Program-made: the position numbers and the translations under genes | Part shown: one piece after another, positions 33,087-45,834 of the stretch | Layout of the letters: each line of letters begins with the position of its first letter | Numbering within the stretch: position 1 is the stretch's first letter | The notes under the pieces: model-generated | The model's input: the letters and a program-made list of their open reading frames with translations, nothing else | The model's database searches: none | What the model was told of the DNA's origin: nothing | Source: Impatiens glandulifera | Taxonomy: Eukaryota > Streptophyta > Magnoliopsida > Ericales > Balsaminaceae | Direction: 5' to 3' | Assembly (NCBI RefSeq): GCF_907164915.1 | Contig: NC_061862.1 | Location: 90,134,846-90,198,845, forward strand | DNA length: 64,000 nt

Positions 33087-34660
33087 ATGGCAGGCGAGAA
33101 CAATGTATGACATAGAATTGGAAGATTTGATAGAACAAATTATGCCTTCTGGAGGATACAGATTTAAAATTATCTCTATGGAAAGAAACTTTATGTTCCT
33201 TTGAATGAGAAATTAGAGAAAATGAATGAATCTGAATGTAAGATCCTTGATATATAGGGTTTGGGGGTTGTCCGATCGACACTAGCCAAGACTGTTGCTC
33301 ACAACGTAGAAAAGGGAAGACCACCATGAGTATGATGAAAGCTTTCTTTAATGTGTATGAGAAACCATCTACTAACAACAATGTACATTTAATGAACAAA
33401 CTATTTTACTTAAGAATAGTTGATGGTTCTATCACTACTCATTTGAACGAATTCAATACACTTGTTTATCAACGATTATCTATTGTGATTGATTTTGAGG
33501 ACGAAATTAATGTCCTAGTTTGTTAGCATCTCTACCGAATAGTTTGAAAACTATGAGAGCAACAATTAGTAACTCTGTTGGAAATGCTAAATTAAAATTT
33601 ATTGAATTAAGAGATCGTCTTTTTTCTGAAGAGTTTTGTAAAATTGATTTCGGTAAACATTCAAAGGTTTTGCTCTAAATGTTGAAAATAAGGGCAGAAA
33701 TAATGATAGAAATTTCAACTGAGGTAAGAGCAGATCTATGTCGAGGAATATGATGCGTCAGTATAAGTGTGGGAGAACACTTGATTATGGTAAGTAGGAT
33801 CACTTGAAGAGGAACTACAAAACACAAAAAATGAATGGTGATGATAAAAATAATGTAGCCAATACAACTACAGAAATTATCACTAATGCGTTGTTTCTAT
33901 TAGTTGATAGCCCGATAAATTCATAGATTATGGACTCGGGAGCATCTTTCCACATCACTTTCCACCAAAAAGTAATGGAAAACTTTGTGGCTAAAAACTG
34001 TGGAAAAGTTTATTTTACAGATGGTGAGCCATTACATATTGTGGGCATGGGGGACATCAAATTGAAAATGACAAACAATTCTGTTTGGAAAATTAATAAG
34101 TGAGACACATTCTGGGTTTAATGCGCAATTTAATTTTTGTTACACAACTTGATGACAAAAATCACAATTTTAATTGTGAAAACGGTGCGTGAAAGGTGAT
34201 TAAACGTTTCTCAAGGTCACAAACCATAATGTTATACATGACATCAAAATGAAGAGATATCGTTGTTGTTGATGACTCAAAAAATAATGACTTATGACAT
34301 TGCATGTTAGGTCATATGAGCGTAAAAAAAATGAAAATTCTTGTGAAGAATATTCAGATTCCGGAACTAAAATCTATTGAGCATAAGTTATGCGAAAACT
34401 ACCTTCTTAGAAATCATAAACTTATGAGTTTTCTTAAAGATTGAAAATAAACTAAAAAATGAAATACTAGAGTTAGTACACACTAATGTTTGGGGACATA
34501 TACATATTTTTTCTATTGGCGGATCACACTAATACATGACGCTTATAGATGATTCGACAAGAAATGTATGAGTTTACTTTATGAAGAACAAATTTGATGT
34601 ATTTTGTTTTTTAAGAAGTGAAAGACTTTGATTGAAAAAAATTATCAAAATTTTAGTTAT
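33087..34660 (+). pseudogene. Decayed Copia gag-pol fragment
   Basis: Gag begins at ATG 33087 (MAGENNV) with TNYAFW, then SMMKAFFNVYEKPSTNNNVHL, HLNEFNTL and FEDEINVL. A zinc-knuckle remnant (CGRTLDYGK, stop, DHLKRNY) lies near 33770, and protease appears as IMDSGASFHITFHQK near 33930. Pre-integrase and the start of integrase (HTNVWGHI, MTLIDDSTRNVWVYF) end near 34620. Several stops and frameshifts lie throughout, and reverse transcriptase is absent. An old, truncated insertion, distinct from the other two Copia families in the window. Confidence 0.85.
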
Positions 34661-34777
34661 CGTAGTTGTTCAATGCGTAAATTATTAAGCTTTCTGAGAT
34701 TTGTTCGGAAAAAGTCAATGAATTCATGTTTTTTGACTTTTATTTTATTTTCTCTCATATAACTTTTGTGTTATTAT

Positions 34778-35900
34778 GGCCTCGTTTGATTCAGCGTTTA
34801 AATATTGCGTTTGAGCGTTTGCGTAATAAGTTGTTACAGTAATTTTGTGTAATAAGTTTATGCAAAAAATTATAATCAAACACATTTTGCGTTTAAACCC
34901 AATTTTTCTCTGCTCCCTCCTTATCGTTTAAACTTATAATTAATCTCAGCATTTTTCTCTCTTATTACTTTTAAATATTTTCTTATTCATTATCTCTCAT
35001 ATATTTCATTAATTTTTAATCATTTTATTCCCTGTCTCATTTATTTAATCTATTTCTAGTTATTTTATTCATTCTCTGTAATCTATTCCATCTATATATA
35101 ATATTTTTATATATTTATATAAAATTATTATAATAATAAAACATACATTTAAGTATATTTATTATTTATTATTTATAATATGTATCTTAATATATAAAAT
35201 AATTAAGCGAAATATGAAATATAAATATATTGTAATTTTATAATTTATAATTATAGTTTTGGACATCAAACTAACTTTAATTAATTATATAAAAAAAGTA
35301 TGTGGCCAAAATGAATAATAATATGAAGAGAGTTACAAGGTCCAAAAATAATTGAAAATTGAAAAATTGAGTAAAAAGAGGGAGCGTGAAAAAGTGAAAA
35401 AATATTTATAATAATATTAATAATAAATTATGACTATGATCAAATTATATGACCATCTGAGTATATACATAAATGAATTATCTAAATATTTTTTTAAAAA
35501 TTTTGAAATAAAAAAAAAAATGGAGACAAAAGGGGGTTTTCAAAGAAGAGAAGGAGGAGACTGAAAATTTTAAAATATTATTCAATATATATATATATAT
35601 ATATATATTTTATATCATATTTATATTAAATATATTTAAAATTATATATTTATAAAAATTAATATATTAATATATTTATTTTAAAATATATTATTTTTTA
35701 ATTTAAGTCATTTATTAATATTTAAAATTAAATTAATAAATATATATAACATTATATATATAATATAAATTATTAAATAATATTATAAATATAAAAATAA
35801 ATAAACTTGGCGTATAAAGTAAATCAAACATACTAAGCTGAACGATTAAATAAGTTAAGATCGGAATGTATAAGTTGAATCAAACATACTCAAACTGAAG
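34778..35900. mobile_element. Non-autonomous DNA element, family with GTTTGATTCAGC ends, copy 1
   Basis: Left end GGCCTCGTTTGATTCAGCG. The right part has TAAGTTGAATCAAACATA twice (near 35825 and 35880). The AT-rich interior from about 35470 to 35800 is shared with 37540-37950. No coding region; exact right end uncertain. Confidence 0.5.
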
Positions 35901-36059
35901 GATTAAATAAGTTGAGATTATAATATAAGTATTTGTGAATAAGAAGCTTAACTACTTTGGTTCCAAAAAGTTTGTATAACTAGTTTTTGTATAAATTAAC
36001 GTGTCAATAAGATGAATTAAAAATTATAATAGTAAATAATATAATGTTAGGCCTTATTT

Positions 36060-36303
36060 AAATTAGTGTTATTTAAAAAATTTTGAGAAAAAAAAAATTA
36101 TTATAAATGATTTTGAGGAGATAATGATTATTTTTGATAAAATAAACTTAAAAGGTATTGATATATATAATAAAATAAAATTTTAAAATTTAAAATATAA
36201 GGTATTTTAGTATTTTGGTTAATGATTTGAGTGATGTGATAAATTAGAGGGAAGTAACGATGTTTGATTTTGTTTGAGTAATTTAAAAAACTCAAATCGA
36301 ACT
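36060..36303 (+). mobile_element. Harbinger-like MITE copy
   Basis: Starts GGCCTTATTTAAATTAG after TTA (36057-36059), with the family blocks GATTTTGAGGAGATAATGATTA and TTTTGGTTAATGA, and ends near TCAAATCGAACTTGTTCGG. It abuts an inverted copy, so the right boundary is shared. Confidence 0.55.
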
Positions 36304-36554
36304 TGTTCGGTATAGGTTTTTAAAAAAAATTCATACAAAATCAAACATCACTTCACTCCCATTTTATCAAATTATTAATTAAAATATTAAAATAATCTTT
36401 ATTTTAAATTATAATTTTTTATTTTATTTATATATATTAAAAAAAACTTTAAGTTTTTTTTACCAAAAATAATTATTAATTTCTTAAAATTATCACCAAA
36501 TATTATTTTTTCTTTTTCTAGATTTATATAAAAACCACAAATCGAAACAAACTC
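36303..36554 (-). mobile_element. Harbinger-like MITE copy (inverted)
   Basis: From TGTTCGGTATAGGTTTTT to CAAATCGAAACAAACTC, the reverse orientation of the copy at 36060-36303. Together they form a head-to-head pair. Confidence 0.5.
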
Positions 36555-36754
36555 TTTATTTTATTTTGATAATTTAGATGAGAGTGATTGATTGATAATG
36601 GAAAAGCATACCAATCAAGCCTTTTTAAATTTCAGTCCTATCTTGTCTAATCTCTGTCATGCCTAATTTCATTAGCTGGTTTTGCAACTTGAGGGTGAAT
36701 ACTAGTCTAGTTAGACTCAATAATCTAAGGACTTGTTTGATGAAGTGGTTATTA

Positions 36755-37015
36755 GGCCCTTGTTCGGTTAAGATTTTTATTTAATTTATATAAAATAATT
36801 TTTTTTAATCAATTACTTATCATTAAATATATCATTCAATTCATTAATCAAAATACTATAATATTCTTTATTTTAAAATATTGTTTTTATTTATATATAT
36901 CAATGCATTTTAAGTTTTTTTTATCAAAAATAATAATCACCTACTCAAAATTATCAACCATCCATATTTTTTTCTCCCTCTGGATTATTCATATAACCCC
37001 AATCCAAACAAGACC
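36755..37015 (-). mobile_element. Harbinger/Tourist-like MITE, best copy
   Basis: 261 bp bounded by GGCCCTTGTTCGGTTAAGAT and the inverse of GGTCTTGTTTGGATTGGGGTT, flanked by TTA on both sides (36752-36754 and 37016-37018). A 3-bp TTA duplication with a short TIR fits PIF/Harbinger MITEs. The interior is AT-rich with the family blocks inverted. Confidence 0.75.
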
Positions 37016-37379
37016 TTAAATTTATTTTTTAAGTTTTATTCAAAAATTAACCAACCTCAACCATTTAATTATTTTTTATCTATTAAAATACAAATTACCT
37101 TTTATTTAATTTTTAAAAAATATCCTTTATTGGGATATGTGCTTGGTTACTTTGGGTAAAAAAAATTTAATATAAAACTGATTTACTTTTCAATTTAGGT
37201 TAAACAAGGATTTTTTTGGGCAAATCTCTTAGGTAAAAACCAAATAATCTAGGCCTAAAAGGACTTGCAAATTAATTGTGGTATTTTTGTATGAAGAGGG
37301 TGGGAGTGTTCTAACATTAATTAACAATTGAGATAATTAAATGTGACCGAAATAAATGCTAATATGAGGAGGGTGGTAG

Positions 37380-38036
37380 TGTTCTAACATTAATTAACAA
37401 TTAAAAGATTGAGTCAGAGAGGTGAGAATAAAAATGTGAAAAGATGTATAATAATAATAATAATAATAATAAATTACTTTTCTTTATTTATATAACTATC
37501 TAATAATAATACATAAATGAATCATCTAAATATTTAATAAAAAATAATGGAAATGGAGAAAAATAGTGATTTTTAAATAAGAGAGGGAAGTAATGTGAAT
37601 TTTAAAATATTATTAAATATTTTTATATAAATCTATATATATTTTTTTATATCATATTTATATTAAATATATTTAATATTATATATTTATAAAAATTAAT
37701 ATATTTATATTATTTATTTTAAAATATATTATTTTTAGTTTTAAGCCATTTATTAATATTTAAAATTATATATTAACAAAATTTTATAAAAATTAATATA
37801 TTAATATAATTTATTTTCAAATATACTATTTTTTAATTTAAAACATTTATTAATATTTAAAATTAAATTAATAAATATATATAACATTATATATATATAA
37901 CATTAATTATATATATATATATATAATATTATAAATATAAAAAATAAATAAGTTTAACGTATAAGTTAAATCAAACATGCACAAATAATAATCTAAATAA
38001 GCTGACGTCTGAGAATAAGCTGAATCAAACTAACCT
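37380..38036. mobile_element. Non-autonomous DNA element, family with GTTTGATTCAGC ends, copy 2
   Basis: Ends with AAGCTGAATCAAACTAACCTT. Its AT-rich core (37600-37950) is closely similar to 35570-35800. The left boundary is unclear. No gene. Confidence 0.45.
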
Positions 38037-38480
38037 TATATCATCAACCATTTCAAATACTCCTCAGCCTTAGTAATTTTAAGCTGAATCTCAATAATAA
38101 TGGTTAACATGTAGCTTTAAATGAGATCAATGTTATTTTAATAAAATTTTACAATAATTTAATATAGATTTGGAAAGAAGTGAACAAACGTCGAGTATCC
38201 AACTCAATACATACATTGCAAAACAACACAACCTTCACCTAGAGTGTCCGACTCATTACATGTATTGCAAATCAACACAATCTTGACCTAGAAGAGTACT
38301 ACTCAAATTTTCGTTTGTATTGGGATATTATGATTTAATTTAGCACTAAGAATCAAATTGAGGGCAAAATATACACTATTTATTTTAAACCACTATATTT
38401 CAAATCTACCCTAAGTTTTAATGATTTGGATACAAAATTTTAAATAATGATTTTTTTAGCTAGACTCTATCCCCTACGTA

Positions 38481-38737
38481 GGCCTGGTTCGGATTAGGGT
38501 TATTTGAATAACTTGGAGAAAAAAATAATAATAGTTGATAATTTTGAGGAGGGTACGGTTATTTTTGGTAAAAAACTTAAATGTATAAATATATATAAAT
38601 CAAATAAAAAAGAATAATTTAAAATAGATGTTATTTTAGTATTTTGGTTAATAAAATGAGTGATGTCATTTGTGATGAGTGATTGATCGTAAAATTGATT
38701 TTGTATAGATTAAATAAAATCTTTGAAGAACAAGGCC
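38481..38737 (+). mobile_element. Harbinger-like MITE copy
   Basis: Starts GGCCTGGTTCGGATTAGGGT, carries GATAATTTTGAGGAGGGTACGG and TTTTGGTTAATAAAATGAGTGAT, and ends AAGAACAAGGCC. Same family as 36755-37015. Confidence 0.65.
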
Positions 38738-38825
38738 ATAGTTCTGGAAATAAATCCACTATTTCCGCCTTTAATATATCTTTTTACGGTTTACTGAATT
38801 TAATATCGATAATCAATTTAGTCTG

Positions 38826-39034
38826 AGTGAGAAAAAAATAATAATTGTTCATGATTTGAGAAGATTGTGATTATATTTGATATAAAATACTTAAAGGGTA
38901 TTAATATAAATAAATAAAATATACGGTATTTTAATATTTTGGTTAATGAAAGTAGTAATTTGATAGTTAAAAAGTAATTGATTAAAAAATTAATTTTATT
39001 TAAATTATTTTAAAAATCCAAACTGAAACAAGCC
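38826..39034 (+). mobile_element. Harbinger-like MITE, left-truncated
   Basis: Interior blocks (GAGAAAAAAATAATAATTG, TTTTGGTTAATGAAAGTAG) and right end CAAACTGAAACAAGCC followed by TTA. The left end is missing. Confidence 0.55.
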
Positions 39035-39821
39035 TTAGGTTTTTCAATCCAAATGCTAAAACAATATACTATTACTCCCATCAAACTAAACGTGATTTTA
39101 CACCAGCTCTACAAAAGTGATTTGATTTCACTCTTTCTAAATGACCCATAAAAATATATTATATGCATATCAAACTTTTTATTTTAACCGAGTAATTAAA
39201 TTGAACTGCTAAATAAACCATAACTGACGTCCGACGGTTTGAAAATTTTAAAACGTGAACCATTTAAAAACATGCATTTTGATATAAAATCGATCAAAAC
39301 TATTTGTTATGCCCTTAATTAAAGAGAGTCAAATATGTAATAGGCTCATAGTTCTTGAATAAATATATAACACATTTTCATAATCTATAATTACAAGTAT
39401 GACTTACAAATAAATAACATGGACTTCTACATGTGCATATCTTTTTTATTTGACAAATTGTTTTTGGAAATTAGATTAATTATTTGACATTTGGAACAAT
39501 TAGTTAATTATTCCTTTTAGCAAAAGTCAAATTTAATGGGTGAATTTAAATATTCGTCTGAGTTCAAAGAAACATAAATATTTTTCTTAAAGAACAATAT
39601 TATTAAACATTAGTTTCAATATTATTAGGTTACAAAGAGAATCTTAGGTGATTAATAAAATAATTAAATCACCAACAATTGAAGTGAAGCCTTTTTTTAA
39701 TATTTAATTTAGTCCTTATACTTTGTTATATTCAATTAAGGTTAGACTTTATCGGAACATATATTCGACATATCAGATGATTGAATATATGACCGTTTGA
39801 TAAATTTTGTTTTTATATTTC

Positions 39822-39825
<4 letters not shown>
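39035..39825. other. AT-rich intergenic DNA with a dispersed repeat
   Basis: 39440-39650 is a diverged copy of 13780-14040. No gene. Confidence 0.5.
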
Positions 39826-39878
<53 letters not shown>

Positions 39879-40167
39879 GCTTAATTTTTAAAGTGTCCGG
39901 ATTTCCGGGTCGAGAGCTATGGTTAATTTGGATATTTATATGAGAGTAAATGGATACTTGGGTCGGATGATGGGTTAACCCGTCCATAAACTTAAAACGG
40001 TTAAAATTAAATTTAAAAATATTATTTGTAGGTTTCGAACTTGCAACCTAATATATCAAGTACAACTCTTTAACCAATTAGGCTAATACCACTTTATATT
40101 TAAGATTTAACACCAAATTTGATGAACGCGAAACATTTTAAAAATAAAAGCTCAAAATTTTAATTAA

Positions 40168-40247
<80 letters not shown>

Positions 40248-40447
40248 GATGCTTAATTTTTAAAATGTCTGGATTTCTGGGTCGAGAGCTGTGGTTAATT
40301 TGGATATTTATGTGAGAGTAAATGGATACTTGGGTCGAATTGTGGGTTGACCCGCCCATAAACTTAAAACTGTTAAAAATAAATTTAAAAATGTTATTGG
40401 TAGGTTTCGAACTTGTAACCTAATAAAACAAGTACAACATTTAACAT
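39826..40447 (+). mobile_element. Helitron-family element, copy 3 (3'-truncated)
   Basis: Two modules, each with ATGCTTAATTTTTAAAxTGTC and the GGTCGAGAGCTxTGGTTAA block, matching copies 1 and 2. The 3' hairpin and CTAG are absent, so the element lost its right end inside the second module. TA/AT and ATA repeats have expanded at the start of both modules. Confidence 0.75.
40171..40245. repeat. (AT)n microsatellite
   Basis: Continuous AT run at the start of the second module of Helitron copy 3. Confidence 0.96.
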
Positions 40448-43206
40448 AAATGTGATTAAGATGTGGTTTTTCGATGGATAATAGACCGATATCATTTGAA
40501 AGTAGTTAAAAAAATATGAATCAAATATTTAATTGACCAAAGTGTGAGGTCACAATGCTAATTATTAAAAAATATGAATCAAATATTTGATTGACAAAGT
40601 GAAAGTGTAAAGTCACGAAATGAGAGATTCATTCGGAAAAAATATGTGATGAAACATGTGAGAAAATAAGTTGTTTTATCGAAGTGAATAAAATGTGGAA
40701 TGAAAGCGTTATATTTTTTATTTTAATAATTTTAAACGTTGAATAAATATTATTATAATTTTTTTAATTTATTTTATTTTTATTTTTATAGATTCAATAA
40801 TGAATATTCAAAATGGTTGTAAACAAATATATTTTTTTTTAAGAAAACAATCCAGTATAATAAAGGTAAAAGTATTAATAAATAATTATTTTAAATTAAA
40901 AAAAAATATGTAAAACTAGGTTAGCATATAAATAATATATCTTATTACATCTTAATATGAATTCAAAGAATAGACTGGCTAAGTATAATTTATTTTTAAT
41001 AAATTATTAACTCTCATTAAATTAATTAAAAATTACATATAAAATATTAATTTATAAATAATAAAATATAACATTTAAAAAATTAAATTAACTAAATAAA
41101 ATTTTAAACGTTAAGTAATACCAATTTACAAAGATAAAATTCTATTAAAAATGATACATCAATCATATACTTTCTTTCGCAACTCAAAAGACGAACTCAT
41201 TCGAATTTAATACAAATAAGTGATAAAAAAAGAGCAAGTTGAATAAACCAATTAAATGGTATTGAAAAAAACTGTACCCAAAATTCTAGGTGGCATTGCA
41301 ATTTATCTTTATTCGAGGGTTAATAAACAATGCCGTAAAAAGTTCTCCCAAATAATAATTGATCATTTACCAATGTAGTCAAAATAGTGAGAAACTCATA
41401 TAATTAATTTAAAAATACTTATAAAATGTCCTTCAAATGAAAGAAAAATTAAAAAAACTCTTTATTAAAAAAATATAAAAACAAAACTCAATATCTGACA
41501 ACATTATATCTTTTACGGCAAAAAATAGACAAACACAAACTCATTTATAAATGACCATCAACACGATTGAAGGTATAAACAGCAAAACAAAACTCACCAA
41601 AGATTAAGAGTATCATTCCTATTAAAAAATTCGAGATGACAAATCCAATCCAACTAAATAGAATACCGTACCGAACAAAATACAACCCAAATAAGAATAA
41701 TTTTAAAAGTTATTTTTAAAGAGAGAAAATTGCAATAATTTAGATATTTTTAATATGGTTAAGGTATTTTTTTTAGAAGGATAAATTATTTTATAAATTA
41801 ACTAGAAATGTCATCACAGATAAGTACCGAAATGAGTCCGAAATATTAAAAATGTTATAAAAGATAATTTCAAAGAAATTGTAATGGTTTTCGATCCAAT
41901 TAGCCGGACAATTAATTTCATGATGATTAAATTGAACATTAAACTCGGGGTTGAGCGTAAGAAAAATGTGAATAGAAAAATTTGAACTTTGGAGGGGTGT
42001 TTAGAGAAGTTGTCATCACTTATCGTCTTTGTGCCAAATTCATCGAAAGCGTTGTTTCAAGAGTTATTGATTCCGAATTTGAGGGCCCTCTTATGGTTTT
42101 TGCTTTTACTTGTGTTTCCAAAAGGATTTGTTTTAAATGATTTGATTAGAAGTGGAGCTCTAAAATGGTTGCGGGCGATTACTCACACATTTGTTTGTTT
42201 CGATCCATTATTAAAGCTCGTATTAGAGTAATCTTGATTGTTCTTTCCCATTTTCTTTCCGTCCTAAAATGTTCAATCCTCAGGTTGTCCTCTATGTATG
42301 TCATTTCTACAATGAAAAATTTGTATTAGCACGACACCGTGAAATTGTAAAATGAAGAGTTTCATTAATTATTCGTTTCCAAATAGACTAACAGATTAGA
42401 TTCAATTATGTATAGAATCAAGCTTCGAACTTAGAAATATTTGATTAGTTGGGATATGATCAATTCATACGAAATTTCATCTCATTTAGAATCACGTAAT
42501 AGCATAACAAAACATGTTCAACTATTATGTTAACCTCCTTATACAACATTGACAAATAAGAGAATCGTTAATTATACGTTAAAGCAATTTACCGTTGTAA
42601 CAATAACATTCAAACAACATTTCTAAATAAAATTCATAACCTTAAGAACGACTTTAAATCCTTTAATTAATTTCCAGTGCATAGATGTTTTATTCATCAG
42701 AGTTTTTATTATATAAAAACTTTATATCTTGATATTTATATATTTTCTGTTCGAATAAGTTCCATATAATGATTGAATTATCTCTACTTATTTTTTAATC
42801 CAGTCTCTTCTTCGGTTTTCCATTATGGGAATGGATCAATAATATATATATATATTATTTTCAATTCTCACTTGAAAATAACAAATAAATTGAAATCCTA
42901 ACTTTTTCTTAGAAATTAAGTCCACTCTTACAAAGTTGTGATGAAAAGATCATGTCTCAAATAAATAAAATATTTTTTTATAATGTTTATATATGCAATT
43001 AATATTTATAGCCGAACAATTGATGGCCAAACATGACTAAACCATGTGGTTGTTGGCTTCACCATTGACCTGTAATCAAATCTTTTGGCTTAGATACAAC
43101 TGCCCAGCTCTTCAACCTACCATTAATTTAATTGTTTTCTTCTTTTATTTTTTACAATAAACTTTTCTTTTACTATGTTTGAAGTTGCAGGCAATCGTTG
43201 TGCACA
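40448..43206. other. AT-rich intergenic DNA
   Basis: No recognisable gene or element. The open frame at 41989-42231 (MEGCLEKLSSLIVFV) has a leucine-rich middle but no family features and no upstream signals. Confidence 0.5.
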
Positions 43207-43257
43207 CAAGAGGGTTGAAATGTTTATTTTTTATTTTTAATTATTTCAACCCTCTTG
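43207..43257. repeat. 15-bp perfect inverted repeat (hairpin)
   Basis: CAAGAGGGTTGAAAT and its perfect complement ATTTCAACCCTCTTG around a T-rich 21-base spacer. No adjacent gene explains it; it could be a miniature element remnant. Confidence 0.8.
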
Positions 43258-44109
43258 TTAGGGACACATACGACAAATATTCACAGAAAACTCTGACTCT
43301 TGACGTTGAACTTGATTTTCATTATATTTTCTCTATTGCGTGTAAATACAAATCCAATCAATGTTATTGTATTATTGGGTTAGAATCATTAAGGATATAA
43401 TATAACAAACCAAACAGTAGTTTAAATATGTATGTCAATTTCATAAGACAAAGTATATGGAATCTTGTGAAGCTAAATTGGGATCAATTGGGTCATGTTA
43501 ATAAAAATTGGTGGATAATGAGACTTGAGAGGCTTGGTTCCGGCTGTGAAGGAATTGTGTCTATGAAAACATTAAAAATATTGGATTTTTCAAAAAAAAA
43601 AACTTTCAAGCAATAAAGTGTGGGTAATTTTGCAAACAATAAAACCAAAAATCACACAGACTAAACAGCTAAAGTTATGTTTCCTTAATTACCCAAAATA
43701 ATTGAAACCCAAATTATCAATTTTAAATTTTTAAGTAGGTTTATTTGAATGAATAATTTGGATTTTCACAAAGTTTGCTATAATATATAAATATTAATTT
43801 AAGGTCTCAAATTGTGTTGGGCTAATTATTCAATCCATCCGAGACCATCTAACATATTGGACCACGATGAGCCCACATATATCTGAATAATTAATAGTTT
43901 CAAAATAAAGTAAAAATAAATAAATATAGTGTTAAATATATTAGTCATTTATTTTAATTTAAATATTTATTAAATAATTTATTTAACACTATATTTTAAT
44001 ATATTTTAAATAATTTTTAAATATTTATTATTTTAATAAAAATTAATTTTCATCATTTTGGTCAATTTAACTTATTAATTTTTTATTTTTTTTAATAAAA
44101 GAGAGTTTG
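43258..44109. other. AT-rich intergenic DNA
   Basis: No gene recognised. The short plus-strand frames at 43179-43400 and 43428-43616 lack family features. Confidence 0.5.
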
Positions 44110-44225
44110 CATGATCCCACAACCATGACTCCCGCTTAAACTTAAAGCGCTTCCAAATGGAATTGAACCCGTAATATTTTGGTCCTTTAAATTGACTCTT
44201 ACCGCTGGACTACCTTGGTGGGATA
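44110..44225 (-). repeat. tRNA-derived SINE-like head
   Basis: On the minus strand, TAGTCCAGCGGTAAG (A box) and GGGTTCAATTCC (B box) are 43 bases apart, typical of tRNA-derived Pol III promoters. The downstream body ends in AT-rich sequence; no target duplication was defined. Confidence 0.55.
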
Positions 44226-44229
44226 CTTT

Positions 44230-44505
44230 AACTTATAATTTTTACAAAATCAACTATGTTTAAAACTTATAATTTACCTAAACTAATATTTTATAATTAG
44301 ATCAAAATTGTTTCTTGGAATTTGACGAAAGGAAAGCAGTAACATCAGTTTTCTCTTTATTTATTTTGAGCATTATTTTGTGTGGAGCGCAACAAATAGA
44401 CATTGAACTGTGATGCTATATGGGATCTGAATGGAAAAAATGATTTCAACTGCTAAAAAGAATTTTACTCCTTTTCAAGTTCACTAATATATTGATATAT
44501 TAAAT
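44230..44505. repeat. Segment duplicated at 59285-59567
   Basis: Shares TAAACTAATATTTTATAA, GGAGCGCAACAAATAGACAT, TATATGGGATCTG and AATTTTACTCCTTTTxAxGTTCACTAA with 59285-59567. The second copy stops exactly where the TGTAACCCC repeat begins. Confidence 0.75.
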
Positions 44506-45138
44506 ATACCTTTACATTGTCTTCTTTATTGTCATTATCATCTCATCGCCATTGTTATTATGATCGTCATCTTTATCATCGTTCTCTCTTAGTCGTAAAT
44601 ATTTACGATCTCAACAAAAGAAACTCAGGTGGTTAGAACAATTTTGTAGTCGTCTTCATCATCATTCACCTAAAAATATGTTCTAAAATAAACAATATTA
44701 ATTACAATGTGACTCTAAAATATTTTTAGCTAACCAATTGAATATAAAATATATAAAAGGAAATAAACTGGTTAGACATATATATATCATTTAGACGTAG
44801 TACACTATTAAAAGTTTATACAAACAGTTGTGCTATCAACTATTGGTTCATTCAGCGTTATAACATAGAGTTAATTTTTCTTTTACAAATTTATTAATTA
44901 ATTAAACAAAGTTAAATAAATAAATAATAATAAATCATTTCATTGTATTTTCCTTGGTATCTTATTCTATCCATTTTTATTCATTCACGTCTTTATATTC
45001 TTCTTTTACTATTTTCCTCAACAATCTATATTTCTTATCTTATTTCCCCCTTTCTTGTGTCCACTAGATCTAGAATTTGTAAAGAAATTGTAGATGAAAC
45101 GAAGAATAACTTAATGACTTATTAAAAGATAAATTAAG
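44506..45138. other. AT-rich intergenic DNA
   Basis: Contains a TCAT/ATC-rich stretch (44520-44650). No gene recognised. Confidence 0.5.
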
Positions 45139-45146
45139 ATAACAAC

Positions 45147-45701
45147 TAGGGTGTTCAATATTTGGTCTAAACCGAATATCCGACCGAATTTGAATAAACC
45201 GAATTCGAATTTCATTTTCGGTTTTCGAATCGAATTTCAAACCAATTCGAATTCAAATACGGTTTTCGAATTGGTTTTTGAGTTTGAGTTTCAACTCGAA
45301 AACCAAACCGAAAACCGAATTCATTTTTATAATTTATTTTTCCATTTTTTATTATTTATTTTTCCAAACTTAGTTTAAGAAAAAGTTCAAAATAATTAAA
45401 TTATAATAAAAGAAAAAGAAAACAAAAGCATCAGTGGTCTAGTGGTAGAATAATATCCTGTCACGGTATAGACCTGTGTTCGATTCCTAGCTAATTCAAT
45501 TTATTTTGAGTTAGGCTAGTTCCAAAAATTTAAAAAAACGAATTCGGTTTGAATTCGAACCGAATATCGAATTCGATTCGGTTTAATTAAAATTTATTCG
45601 AATTCGGTTCGGTTTTCGAATTGGCTAAAAAAAATAAAAATTCAAATAAACCGAACCGAGGAACTCGAATAACCCGAAAACCGAACCGATTAACACCCCT
45701 A
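45147..45701. mobile_element. hAT-like MITE carrying a tRNA-derived segment
   Basis: Ends TAGGGTGTTCAAT and ATTAACACCCCTA, flanked by a perfect 8-bp duplication ATAACAAC (45139-45146 and 45702-45709). Each half is built of ACCGAATTCGAA / TTCGGTTTTCGAA blocks inverted relative to each other. The centre (45428-45498) is a tRNA-Gly-like sequence. Termini and 8-bp duplication match hAT. No transposase. Confidence 0.85.
45428..45498 (+). pseudogene. tRNA-Gly(GCC)-derived pseudogene inside the MITE
   Basis: 71 bases with the D-arm/A-box CAGTGGTCTAGTGGTAGAAT, anticodon-arm and T-loop GTTCGATTCC of plant tRNA-Gly(GCC), recognised from memory. The anticodon loop reads TGTCACG, so the Gly anticodon GCC has become GTC. 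Acceptor-stem pairing is damaged (GCATCAG against CTAATTC) and the T stem has lost G-C pairs. The changes are mostly C to T or G to A, as expected from methylated-cytosine decay. Not expected to be a working tRNA. Confidence 0.85.
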
Positions 45702-45834
45702 ATAACAACTACAGAAATATCAGTCATGGAAGTAAGCATGTGAGGGAATTAAAAATATTGGTTATCTAGTTTGCGGAAGAAAATGGGATGACTATTAGTT
45801 GCTGCTTGATCTAAAACAATGGATTACTTATTTA

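Noticed and set aside
33070..33399. 109-codon minus-strand frame
   Set aside because: Antisense shadow of a decayed Copia gag on the plus strand, which has recognisable gag motifs.
41989..42231. 80-codon plus-strand frame, leucine-rich
   Set aside because: No family motif, no promoter or splice context, and no repeat relation; likely chance.
45428..45498. Possible functional tRNA-Asp (anticodon GTC)
   Set aside because: The rest of the sequence is tRNA-Gly-like, the acceptor stem is mispaired and it sits inside a transposon, so it is a pseudogene.
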